Source of the DNA: SZUA-430 sp044375275
GTDB taxonomy: Bacteria; Pseudomonadota; Alphaproteobacteria; Micropepsales; Micropepsaceae
Length of the DNA stretch: 15,066 bases
Direction: 5' to 3'
Assembly: GCA_044375275.1 (NCBI GenBank)
Contig: JBILMZ010000068.1
Coordinates: 1 to 15,066 of the forward strand
This document shows, in pieces, positions 1 through 6,893 of this stretch. Position 1 is the stretch's first letter. Every line of letters begins with the position of its first letter. Below the pieces are notes generated by a model. That model had not been told where the DNA came from. It was given only the letters and a program-made list of their open reading frames with translations, and did not search any database. Made by a program: the position numbers and the translations under genes.

Positions 1-588
1 CTTTTCCGTGTAGACGTTCGCGGCGTTCTTGAATTCGTAACGCTGCTCGAACTGCGGGACGGCGTTGATCTTGTCGAGCAGGCCGCGCAGGAACATCGAG
101 GTCGTTGCGACGCCCGTGGTGTTCATCTCGCTGACCGGCTGAAGCCAGATCTCGTCGGCCGCTGCCGCCAGCATGTAGTCACCCATGCCACCGGTATAGA
201 ACGCCTGCGCGTGCGCGATGACGAACTTGCCCTTGGCCTTGAATGACTTCAATGCCGCGCGGAGTTCCTGCGCCGTGCTCGGGGCGACGCCGCCACCGCC
301 AACGCGGATGAAGGCACCCTTCACGCGCGCGTCAGATTCCGCTGCTGCCAGCGCCGTCACCGCTTCGACGACCGAGCCTACTCTCTGCTCGCCTCCGAAG
401 AAACTGTTGCGGCTGGAATCGGGAAGGCCATCGCGCAGGTCAATGGTGAGCACCATGTCGCTGGGAACGCGCGGCTGCGTGAATGCTCCGATGATGCTCG
501 ACACGAGAACCAGCAGAACGATGAAGATGATGAGCGAGGCGAAGAGGTTGGCGATACCCTTCAGACGCGCCAGAAACCAAGACCACAT
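1..588 (-). CDS. sppA: Signal peptide peptidase SppA, 67-kDa type (N-terminal part, cut by window edge)
   Basis: Membrane-bound serine peptidase of family S49, which in E. coli degrades leftover signal peptides in the cytoplasmic membrane. Only the first 196 codons are present. Residues 12-38 form one strong hydrophobic anchor just after a short basic N-terminus, as in long-form SppA. The following S49-type N-terminal domain contains IDLRDG, a glycine-rich IRVGGGG segment and the MLAAAADEIWLQP strand typical of the family. Lys187 in the context YEFKNAA aligns by eye with the catalytic lysine of the long form (Lys209 of E. coli, in TYKSA); the catalytic serine would lie in the missing C-terminal half. 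The ATG at 588 has GAGGGG about six bases upstream. The zinc peptidase gene lies upstream on the same strand, 173 bases away, with a hairpin between them. The family call is secure. Confidence 0.93.
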   Translation of the reverse strand, partial: MWSWFLARLKGIANLFASLIIFIVLLVLVSSIIGAFTQPRVPSDMVLTIDLRDGLPDSSRNSFFGGEQRVGSVVEAVTALAAAESDARVKGAFIRVGGGGVAPSTAQELRAALKSFKAKGKFVIAHAQAFYTGGMGDYMLAAAADEIWLQPVSEMNTTGVATTSMFLRGLLDKINAVPQFEQRYEFKNAANVYTEK

Positions 589-619
589 GGAAAGCCCCTC
601 GGAAGTTTGCAGGCAGTTT

Positions 620-658
620 AAGACAAAACCTTTCATGCGGTCTGAACACCGCAAAGGT
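620..658 (-). terminator. Bulged hairpin with T-rich tail between zinc peptidase and sppA
   Basis: Read on the minus strand, ACCTTT and GCGGT (658-648) pair with ACCGC and AAAGGT (641-628). The stem is 11 bp with a three-base ATG bulge and a GTTCAG loop, and is followed at once by TTTGTCTT. This fits a rho-independent terminator for the zinc peptidase transcript. It ends only about 40 bases before the sppA start, leaving little room for a separate sppA promoter, so it could also be a leader attenuator. A second inverted repeat, GGCCCG/CGGGCC, lies at 682-707. Confidence 0.5.
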
Positions 659-761
659 CCCGACCGGATTTAAGGTCAACCGGCCCGTACCCGCAACACG
701 CCGGGCCATCACAAATGCATGATTTGCCTGCGTTTTTCGCTAAACTTGGCGGTTGGCAGAC

Positions 762-1646
762 CTATATTCCCCCGGCGAATGTATCGCAGCTGCCCAAGTC
801 GCCTGTCTGGAGACCTCGCTTGAACCATTCGACGCGCTCGGCGGATGTGCCATGCGTGAAGCTTTCCGGCACGACATAACCCTGCCCGCGCTTCTGGAGG
901 CGGTCGTCGCCGACGGCGGCGGCAGCGTTCAGCGCTTCTTCGATATCGCCGGCTTCGAGCAACTGTGATTGGCGCTGTGCCTTGTTGGCCCAGATGCCGG
1001 CCAGGCAGTCTGCCTGCAACTCGAGCTTTACTGAAAGCGCATTGGCCTGGGCCTGCGAACCCTGCTGCCGCAGCCTGTTCACCTTGCCCGATACGCCAAG
1101 CAGTGTCTGGACATGATGTGCCACTTCATGTGCCACGACATAGGCCATGGCAAAGTCACCATCGGCGCCGAGCTTCGTGCTCATGTCGTCAAAAAAAGCG
1201 AGGTCCAGAAACAGTTTCCTGTCGGCGGGGCAATAGAAGGGACCAGAAGCACTCTGCGCAAAGCCGCATGCGGACTGGACCTGGTCACGGAACAGCACGA
1301 GGGTGGGCTCCTCGTAACGCGCTCCATTCGCGGCAAAGATCGCATGCCATGCATCTTCTGTTTCTGCGAGCACGACACCAATCAGTTTGCGACGCTCGGC
1401 TTCCCTCGCTGTCTCCTGCAGCGGTGTCGCCTGGTCCGCGGGTGTCTCGGCCGTCGGCGCCTCAAGCGCGGAAGGATCGATTACCTGCCTGGGGTCGATG
1501 CCAAAAAACAGCGCAAGAACGACGATGACGACCAGCCCCAAACCACCGCCGGCACCCATGCCGCCGCCGGGGAATCTCCGCCCTCCGGCAGATTGGCCAC
1601 GCCGGTCTTCAATATTGCTGCTCTCCCTGCGACCATCCGTCTTCAT
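762..1646 (-). CDS. ypfJ: YpfJ-type neutral zinc metallopeptidase
   Basis: Predicted membrane-anchored zinc peptidase of the YpfJ family (Pfam Zn_peptidase); the physiological substrate of this family is not known to me. The protein is 294 residues, close to E. coli YpfJ (about 287). A basic, glycine-rich N-terminus (1-33) leads into one membrane segment (about 34-50), then a linker and the peptidase domain. HEVAH at 173-177 is the HExxH zinc motif; Glu209 in ELQADCLAG is the likely third ligand. The C-terminal GYVVPESFTHGTSAER is a family hallmark. The frame stays open far upstream across the deacetylase gene, but the ATG at 1646 is chosen because homology begins here with KTDGRRESSNIEDRRG and GGAG lies about 11 bases upstream. 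Divergent from the deacetylase gene; same direction as sppA. Confidence 0.93.
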   Translation of the reverse strand: MKTDGRRESSNIEDRRGQSAGGRRFPGGGMGAGGGLGLVVIVVLALFFGIDPRQVIDPSALEAPTAETPADQATPLQETAREAERRKLIGVVLAETEDAWHAIFAANGARYEEPTLVLFRDQVQSACGFAQSASGPFYCPADRKLFLDLAFFDDMSTKLGADGDFAMAYVVAHEVAHHVQTLLGVSGKVNRLRQQGSQAQANALSVKLELQADCLAGIWANKAQRQSQLLEAGDIEEALNAAAAVGDDRLQKRGQGYVVPESFTHGTSAERVEWFKRGLQTGDLGSCDTFAGGI

Positions 1647-1712
1647 AACCTTAATCACTCCGGCGGAAAAACGTTGAAAATGCGCGGCGCGGGAGAACCC
1701 ATTCCCCTCTGA

Positions 1713-1726
1713 GGCGAGTGCTCGCC
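1713..1726. promoter_or_regulatory. Palindrome in the zinc peptidase/deacetylase divergent region
   Basis: GGCGAG and CTCGCC are separated by two bases, giving a 12-of-14 symmetric site. It lies between two divergent genes, just upstream of the promoter proposed for the deacetylase. The arms are close enough for a dimeric-protein operator; a folded hairpin would need the inner pair opened. The function is inferred from symmetry and position only. Confidence 0.3.
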
Positions 1727-1743
1727 CCCCGTCACGCTGGAGA

Positions 1744-1772
1744 TTAACACCTCTTGTTTGTGGGCGTCTAAT
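1744..1772 (+). promoter_or_regulatory. Predicted sigma-70-type promoter for the deacetylase gene
   Basis: TTAACA at 1744-1749 and TCTAAT at 1767-1772 match the -35 and -10 consensus at five of six bases each, with the ideal 17-base spacer. Transcription would start near 1779, giving a short leader to either candidate start codon (1791 or 1827). Confidence 0.5.
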
Positions 1773-1826
1773 CTGGCGAAGTAGGGGCTCATGAAGGCAG
1801 AAGCGCTTCACTGGGGGAAGCACGTT

Positions 1827-2699
1827 ATGCGTTTTCACTTTTGGTCTACGGCAGCGACGACGCTGTCCGTGATGGTTCTGGCGCTTGTTTTCCTCGCGAT
1901 CCCTGCATCGCGCGTCGAGAACGCAAATGCCTATTTTCAGCAAACCAGCATTCGGTCTTCCGGCCTGGTCGGAACAAAGACCCTTGCGCTGACCTTTGAT
2001 GACGGTCCTTCGACGCACACGGCTGAGCTGCTTGATGTGCTGGCGGAGAACAACGTCAAGGCAACCTTCTTCCTGGTTGGTGTTCGGGCGCGCCATCATT
2101 CGGTGCTGCTTGAGCGCATGGCGCGTGAGGGGCACGTGATCGCCAACCACTCCTACAATCACGCGCAGCTCGGTCGGCGCTATGCCGCGAACCCTGATCT
2201 CCTGGTGAAGCAGATCGCCGGCACCGATGAAATCATCAAGCAATTTGCCCGCGCAAACCAAGGCTATTACTTCCGGGCCCCCTATGGTGTGTGGCGTGCT
2301 GCCCATGCCGAAGTGCTCAACAGTGACGCAGAGCTCAAGCGCTATGTTGGCCCCATTTACTGGGACATCGGTGGCGAGACGTCATTCGATGATGAAGGCA
2401 ACGTCCGAACGGCCGCTGATTGGGATTGCTGGTCGCGTGACTGGGGTGCAGACAGGTGTACCAGTGGCTACCTGAGAGAGATCTCCCGCAAGAAGGGTGG
2501 CATCGTGCTCATGCATGACATCCGGCATCGCTCTGTTTCGATGGTTCGTTCGATGCTGCCAGTGCTCCTTTCCGAGGGCTACAAGTTCGTCACGCTCGAC
2601 GAAGTGCGGTCGCTGGATCAGTTCAAGACACCGTCAGGCGAGGAAACGCCGGTTGCCGATGCAGGGCAGCTTCCCGCAAACGCGCTGCTCTACCGCTAG
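1827..2699 (+). CDS. Secreted or membrane-anchored polysaccharide deacetylase (NodB domain)
   Basis: Carbohydrate esterase family 4 enzyme that removes N- or O-acetyl groups from a polysaccharide such as peptidoglycan or chitin-like glycans; the exact substrate cannot be read from the sequence. From the ATG at 1827 the 290 residues start with a signal sequence or anchor (about 1-35, possible cleavage after ANA). All NodB motifs are visible: TFDDGP at 56-61 with the catalytic and metal-binding aspartates, HSYNH at 108-112 with the two metal histidines, RAPYG at 150-154, a tryptophan/aspartate-rich motif near 198-209, and LMHD with the catalytic histidine at 230. Cys201 and Cys211 could form a disulfide. 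An in-frame ATG at 1791 would add 12 residues before the hydrophobic segment; 1827 is preferred because GGGGGAAG sits six bases upstream and the signal peptide begins at once, but 1791 (AGGGG close by) is possible. Confidence 0.93.
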   Translation: MRFHFWSTAATTLSVMVLALVFLAIPASRVENANAYFQQTSIRSSGLVGTKTLALTFDDGPSTHTAELLDVLAENNVKATFFLVGVRARHHSVLLERMAREGHVIANHSYNHAQLGRRYAANPDLLVKQIAGTDEIIKQFARANQGYYFRAPYGVWRAAHAEVLNSDAELKRYVGPIYWDIGGETSFDDEGNVRTAADWDCWSRDWGADRCTSGYLREISRKKGGIVLMHDIRHRSVSMVRSMLPVLLSEGYKFVTLDEVRSLDQFKTPSGEETPVADAGQLPANALLYR

Positions 2700-2760
2700 G
2701 CTGTTGCAGACCGCCATTTCGGTTTAAGGTCTCCGGACGCATCAAGACGGAGCCGGCCCC

Positions 2761-3366
2761 ATGACCTATCGCTCACCCCTTGTATTGCTGCTTGCCATCC
2801 TGGCAGCCGGAACCAGCCTGGCGACCGATGCGCACGCATGCGCGTGTTGCTCGGATACGGGGCAACGAATCGAGTTGACCCAGCAGACTGACAGTTACTC
2901 GCGCGATGAACTCGCCGCGATCCGCTTTGCACCCCAGGCCAAACTCTATTCGGATGCAGGGTTTCCGGACACGGTGTCGGGCATTCAGGATCCGCTCATG
3001 GACGCCTATGTCGTGACCGTCGCAAAGCGCCCGGCAGAATGGCTGTTCGAGGTGGTGGACGCGAAGGGGAGGAAGGGAAGCATCCTGTTCCCCCTGCCGA
3101 AGCAGTTCACCCGCTTTGAAGTCGACACCAAGGGGCTGGCTGCGCCCCTGACAGGCAACGGCCCTGATCTGTACAAGGAATGGAGAATGCACGGCATCAC
3201 GAAGCTGGGCGGCATCCTGGCTGCCAATGGCGTGTGGGCCCGCGCCCGCATCATCCTGCACGGTGAGGGCAACGCCTGCACCGCGGCGCCGAACTTCACG
3301 AGCTGGACGCTCTCGGTCACCGGCAAGGATATCCGGTTCCGGTTCCTTGGAACGACGCTGCGCTGA
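2761..3366 (+). CDS. Secreted CACC-motif protein of unknown function
   Basis: A 201-residue exported protein that I cannot assign to a named family. A clear signal peptide (1-26, ending AHA) would leave a mature protein starting CACC: Cys27, Cys29 and Cys30, with one more cysteine, Cys173, in GNACT near the C-terminus. The middle is beta-rich, and the LYKEW (138-141) and WTLSVTG (182-188) segments look like conserved blocks. Four cysteines placed this way could hold a metal or disulfides in the periplasm; this is inference. The N-terminal cysteine is not in a proper lipobox, so a lipoprotein is less likely. GGAG lies eight bases before the ATG. The gene starts 61 bases after the deacetylase in the same direction and may be cotranscribed; it converges with the HtrA gene with only 15 bases between the stops. 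Confidence 0.85.
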   Translation: MTYRSPLVLLLAILAAGTSLATDAHACACCSDTGQRIELTQQTDSYSRDELAAIRFAPQAKLYSDAGFPDTVSGIQDPLMDAYVVTVAKRPAEWLFEVVDAKGRKGSILFPLPKQFTRFEVDTKGLAAPLTGNGPDLYKEWRMHGITKLGGILAANGVWARARIILHGEGNACTAAPNFTSWTLSVTGKDIRFRFLGTTLR

Positions 3367-3393
3367 ACCGCTTTCGGGCGACTACTTCGGTTC
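3365..3393. terminator. Inverted repeat spanning two convergent stop codons
   Basis: GAACCG at 3365-3370 and CGGTTC at 3388-3393 are perfect complements around a 17-base loop. The arms bracket the gap between the CACC protein stop and the HtrA stop. There is no T tract on either strand, so it is only a weak candidate for a bidirectional terminator. Confidence 0.25.
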
Positions 3394-4743
3394 GAGCTTC
3401 ACGGCTTTCTGCGTGCTTTCGCCGGCGGCCGTGACCACGAAGAGCAGGACGCTGTCCCGGTTCATGGACTTGGCCTTCTCAAGCGCGAGGTTGATGTCTG
3501 CCAGCGAGGACACTTCCACGCTGCCGACTGCAACGATCCTGTCACCGGGATTGAGCCCCCGGGAAGCGGCATCGCTGGCCGGATCAATTCCCATGACCAG
3601 AACGCCCCGGGCGTCCTTGGCCAGGCGGAAGTCATCGCGGACCGCGTCCGTGATCGACTGAAGCGCCAGCCCCATTGAGGTCAGCTGCAAGCCGGGTGTC
3701 GTGCCGAGAGACGCCGTCAGGTCGCGCTTGGCCGCGGTCACCTTGATCGAGATGGTCGCGTTCTCTCGCCAGATCGTGAATGTCGCCGTCTGCCCAACGT
3801 CGAGGGCCGCAATCTTGCGGGCAAGCTCGCGGTTGTCCTTCACGACCTGCCCGTTGATCTTGAGGATCACGTCGCCGCGCTTGATGCCAGCCTTTTCGGC
3901 TGGGCTTCCGGCGATCACGCCCGTCACCAAGGCCCCATTGGCGTTGGGAAGGCCAAGCGCCTTGGCGTTGTCGTCGCTCAGGCTTTCGATCTGGACGCCC
4001 AGAAATCCGCGCTGAACCGCCCGCCCCTCCTTCAGGTCTTCAACGACACGCTTGATGGTCGAGGAGGGGATCGCAAACCCGATGCCACTGCCGGGACGCC
4101 CCATCGTGTTCATGCCGATCACGCGACCGTTGACGTCGAATGTTGGTCCGCCGGAATTTCCCGGGTTGATCGCGGCATCCAGCTGCAGGTAGTCCGTATA
4201 CTGTCCGCTTCCGATCTCGTCACGACCGCGCGCCGAAAGGATGCCTGCCGTCACGGTGCCGTTCAAGCCAAAGGGGTTGCCGACGGCGAGCACGAGGTCG
4301 CCGACGCGCATGCGCTGGTCATCGTAGAACCGAAGGCTCGGGAATGACTTCGGCGCATCGATCTTGAGCAAGGCAATATCGGTAGCCTCGTCGCGACCGA
4401 TCAGCCGGCCCTTGTACTTCGTGCCATCGGAAAAACGGATTTCAGCCTCATTCAGGCCGGACATGACGTGATTGTTCGTGACGACATAGCCATCTGAATC
4501 GATGACAAAGCCTGACCCCAACCCCTTGGAATTCGTGATGCTTACAACTGACGGCGACACACGCTCGACGATGTCGGCCCATCCTGAAATCGACACGGAC
4601 AGAAGGGGAGCCGCACCCATCGCTGGCGTCACCGCGCCGGAAACGGCCACCGTCGGCCTGGCGCCTGCATTGAACCCTGTCGCACTCATGGCTGTCATTG
4701 CCACTACTGCGATCACGCGCGCGTTAGTCATGATGCCAGACAT
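3382..4743 (-). CDS. HtrA/DegP-family periplasmic serine protease with two PDZ domains
   Basis: Envelope protein-quality protease (family S1C) that degrades or refolds damaged periplasmic and outer-membrane proteins. From the ATG at 4743 the protein has 453 residues, the usual DegP/DegQ length. A signal sequence occupies about 1-27 and a linker follows. The trypsin-like domain carries the full triad: His92 (TNNHVMS), Asp122 (TDIALLK) and Ser197 (GNSGGP). PDZ1 spans about 244-340 (GFLGVQIESL, GDVILKINGQ) and PDZ2 about 355-448 (GDRIVAVGS). An in-frame ATG at 4779 would add 12 residues but lacks a ribosome site; 4743 has AGGA and GGGG upstream; 4731 is another option. Same strand as the NlpC-like gene and 186 bases downstream of it, with a hairpin between, so it may be transcribed separately. 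Paralogue (DegP, DegQ, DegS) not resolvable here. Confidence 0.93.
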   Translation of the reverse strand: MSGIMTNARVIAVVAMTAMSATGFNAGARPTVAVSGAVTPAMGAAPLLSVSISGWADIVERVSPSVVSITNSKGLGSGFVIDSDGYVVTNNHVMSGLNEAEIRFSDGTKYKGRLIGRDEATDIALLKIDAPKSFPSLRFYDDQRMRVGDLVLAVGNPFGLNGTVTAGILSARGRDEIGSGQYTDYLQLDAAINPGNSGGPTFDVNGRVIGMNTMGRPGSGIGFAIPSSTIKRVVEDLKEGRAVQRGFLGVQIESLSDDNAKALGLPNANGALVTGVIAGSPAEKAGIKRGDVILKINGQVVKDNRELARKIAALDVGQTATFTIWRENATISIKVTAAKRDLTASLGTTPGLQLTSMGLALQSITDAVRDDFRLAKDARGVLVMGIDPASDAASRGLNPGDRIVAVGSVEVSSLADINLALEKAKSMNRDSVLLFVVTAAGESTQKAVKLEPK

Positions 4744-4875
4744 CGACGGACCCCATTCCTGTCCGGCCTGCATTCCCATCGCAGCCGGTCGGTCACTCTA
4801 GCCCGGCGAGACGAACGCGAGTAGCCACTTTGTCCCGCAGGTCGAGTGATTTCTCCGTCATTTCACAACCCGCAA

Positions 4876-4920
4876 GGGAGCGCCGACAGTGGCTCTCACC
4901 TTCAGGTGGGCATCGCTCCC
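4876..4920 (-). terminator. Hairpin downstream of the NlpC-like gene
   Basis: GGGAGCG and CGCTCCC (4914-4920 and 4876-4882) form a perfect 7-bp outer stem. Inside it CACCT/AGGTG (4897-4908) forms a second small palindrome. The structure begins ten bases after the stop codon of the NlpC-like gene. It lacks a real T tract on the minus strand, so it may reduce rather than end read-through towards the HtrA gene. Confidence 0.35.
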
Positions 4921-4929
4921 GCGCAGCAG

Positions 4930-6642
4930 TCAGGGCGTTGTCGGGCGCGCACCAACACTGGCAGGTCCTGACGCCGGCAAGATCGGGGGACGCGATGGTG
5001 CGCGCGCTTGCCGCTGCATGGCGAGGAGGAGGAAGCCTCTCACGTCGATGTCTGCAGGCAGTGCAGCGCCCTTGCCGGGACCGATGGGCCCCTGGAGTTC
5101 AGCGAGCGTGAAATCCATGCGTGCGTCATAGGTCCGATCGATCTGGTTTCGAAATCCCTGCTCGGCGGCGTACCATGCAGCCTTGGTGGCATCATCGCGA
5201 CATGTGGCAAGTTCGGCCGGCTGGGATGCACCCCAGCGACGCTCGATGCAGTGATAGGGATCGAAGGACAACAGGAACAGGCGCTTGCGGATTTCCTCGT
5301 AACCCAGCGGAACGGGCGTTCCGTTCGACCTGAGATAGGTAATCGTGCAAAGCGCGGCCTCCTCGTCGTAGGCCTTCAGCAGGGCCTGCACGATGCTGCC
5401 GCCCTGGAAGCGGACACGCTTGTCGCCGGCGTTGTGCCACTCGACAAATCGCTGCACCTGGTCGCGCAACTCCTTGAATGATGCCTTCAGCCGGGCGTCC
5501 CGCGATGGTGTCGAGTACTCTTCCCATTCGCCTTCGGTGCCGTAGATGTTCGTGGGCAGTCGCGATGGCTGCGCCTTGTTCTGGATGCCGACGCGTATCG
5601 CCAGGTCAACCGCCTCAGCCCGATACCGAAGGTCCTCGCAGTTTGCGCGTACCATGTTGCGCACTTCCTGGACGGGCTCGAAGGTCAGGGAGCCGCCACC
5701 CATCTTGGCGCGGACGTAGTCATAGTAATCCACTTGCTGCCCTTCGATGGTGAACTGTCCGCTGGCCCATTCGCGATCAGCCGGGCGCGCGACGTTTCCA
5801 AAGAACTGCTCGGTCGAGAAATCCGTGAGTTCCGCGTTTTTCGAGAACACCACGCGCCCGCCCACAAGCGCGCCGTCGGGCGTGGTGGTCGCGCCAACGA
5901 GCTTGAGCGGACGCCAGTTCTTGAATCCTGAGCCCATGCCGGGAGAAGAGCGAACGAACTTCTTGCCATAGGTTCCGCGGGTGAGAGAGTTGTCCGGGTG
6001 TGCGTCCATGAACAGAACGCGTCCGTCTTCCTCGACCTTGTAGACCACGGCCACATGGCCATTGGGATCGTACAGGACCGAACCGGGCTTCAGCGACTTG
6101 CGGTCAATGCGTACGGGGTAGAGGTCAGTCCCCTCCATGTCAGGATGCAGGCGGAACATTGCCGATGAAATGCCGTTGCGCAGGTCGACGAGAAGCTGGC
6201 GGCCTGACGTCGAACCGGTCAGCACATCGCGACGCGATGCGATCGTGTTGCCGCTGGAGGTATACCGGATGTCGCGCGTGGCACCTCTCGGCGACACCGC
6301 TGAGATATACGAGAAGGGAAGGCCACGCTTCCACGCGTAGTAGCCACGCAGGAAGTAAGGAAGGTCCGCACAGTCGGCCGCAAAGTAAACTCCCGGCGGA
6401 TCTGTCTTGGCAAACGGATTGGCGGCACTTTTCATGCAGCGGTCGATGGTGCCGCAACGCGAGTTCCCGATCGCCTGAATGAACTCGATGAAACCCCTTT
6501 CGTCGGCATCCGACCAGGAGTCACGCATGACCCTGATGCTCGTGCTCGTATTCTGGGCGCCCGCGGTGACCGTCACCAGGCACATCAGCACGCAAAACCC
6601 CACGACCCGACCCAAGAGCCGGCTTCCAAATTGGCTACGCAC
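4930..6642 (-). CDS. Large secreted protein with an NlpC/P60-like cysteine peptidase domain
   Basis: Function not established. From the GTG at 6642 it has 570 residues and a signal sequence (about 1-30, ending AGAQ). Residues about 40-250 show the order of an NlpC/P60 fold: a helix-start cysteine in DCADLPYFLRGYYAWK (Cys91), then LKPGSVLYD, the strand GHVAVVYKV with His196, and VLFMDAHP where Asp213 takes the place of the usual third residue. NlpC/P60 enzymes usually cut peptidoglycan stem peptides, so a cell-wall or amide hydrolase is possible. The remaining C-terminal half (about 330-545) is helix-rich with several cysteines and no domain I know; the tail is proline-rich. GTG 6642 is chosen because AGGGGG lies about ten bases upstream and the signal peptide starts there; an in-frame GTG at 6693 has no ribosome site. 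Upstream of HtrA on the same strand, divergent from the PadR operon. Confidence 0.85.
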   Translation of the reverse strand: MRSQFGSRLLGRVVGFCVLMCLVTVTAGAQNTSTSIRVMRDSWSDADERGFIEFIQAIGNSRCGTIDRCMKSAANPFAKTDPPGVYFAADCADLPYFLRGYYAWKRGLPFSYISAVSPRGATRDIRYTSSGNTIASRRDVLTGSTSGRQLLVDLRNGISSAMFRLHPDMEGTDLYPVRIDRKSLKPGSVLYDPNGHVAVVYKVEEDGRVLFMDAHPDNSLTRGTYGKKFVRSSPGMGSGFKNWRPLKLVGATTTPDGALVGGRVVFSKNAELTDFSTEQFFGNVARPADREWASGQFTIEGQQVDYYDYVRAKMGGGSLTFEPVQEVRNMVRANCEDLRYRAEAVDLAIRVGIQNKAQPSRLPTNIYGTEGEWEEYSTPSRDARLKASFKELRDQVQRFVEWHNAGDKRVRFQGGSIVQALLKAYDEEAALCTITYLRSNGTPVPLGYEEIRKRLFLLSFDPYHCIERRWGASQPAELATCRDDATKAAWYAAEQGFRNQIDRTYDARMDFTLAELQGPIGPGKGAALPADIDVRGFLLLAMQRQARAPSRPPILPASGPASVGARPTTP

Positions 6643-6665
6643 TGTCCCGCTTCCCCCTGAGACGC

Positions 6666-6681
6666 ACCTTTCAGGAAAGGT
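6666..6681. promoter_or_regulatory. Perfect palindrome before the NlpC-like gene
   Basis: ACCTTTCAGGAAAGGT has two perfect 7-base arms around a central AG. It lies 24-39 bases upstream of the chosen GTG start and overlaps the weak -10 proposed for that gene. Symmetry and position suggest an operator for a dimeric repressor. The protein that would bind it is unknown. Confidence 0.4.
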
Positions 6682-6704
6682 AACTAACCGCACCGTTGGG
6701 TCAA
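6677..6704 (-). promoter_or_regulatory. Weak candidate promoter for the NlpC-like gene
   Basis: On the minus strand, TTGACC (6704-6699) is a good -35. A 16-base spacer leads to TACCTT (6682-6677), a poor -10 that overlaps the palindrome. The spacing and -35 are reasonable, but the -10 matches only half the consensus. Confidence 0.3.
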
Positions 6705-6794
6705 TCTCTGCGAGAAGCCTGTGCCCAAAGTTCGACGCCGGGTTGCGTTTCAGCCACGTTTTCGTGATCTACTCGCCGTTAACTGAGGCTATGC

Positions 6795-6822
6795 TTGACT
6801 AGTATCAGGTTCGCACTATATG
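6795..6822 (+). promoter_or_regulatory. Candidate promoter for the PadR operon
   Basis: TTGACT (6795-6800) and TATATG (6817-6822) are separated by 16 bases. The -35 matches five of six and the -10 four of six consensus bases. Transcription would start near 6829, about 65 bases before the chosen PadR start. Confidence 0.45.
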
Positions 6823-6836
6823 GCTGTGCATGATAC
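6802..6836. promoter_or_regulatory. Inverted repeat around the PadR -10, possible operator
   Basis: GTATCA (6802-6807) and TGATAC (6831-6836) are exact complements 23 bases apart. A smaller pair, GCAC (6813-6816) and GTGC (6826-6829), lies inside. The outer arms flank the -10 region, where many PadR proteins bind to repress their own operon. It does not match the ATGT-N8-ACAT site known for some PadR proteins, so autoregulation here is inference. Confidence 0.35.
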
Positions 6837-6893
6837 CGAAAGGACAGAGTCTTCGAGGTGGACTGCGCCGGGGCGACCCAGCGGGAGAGTGGT

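Noticed and set aside
1647..2306. Open minus-strand frame upstream of the zinc peptidase start, overlapping the deacetylase gene
   Set aside because: It is in frame with the peptidase but has no family similarity, is rich in Arg, Gln and His as antisense frames are, and covers a gene with all NodB motifs.
4793..4861. Short 22-codon minus-strand frame before HtrA as a gene
   Set aside because: No clear ribosome site or recognisable sequence; kept only as a remark on the intergenic region.
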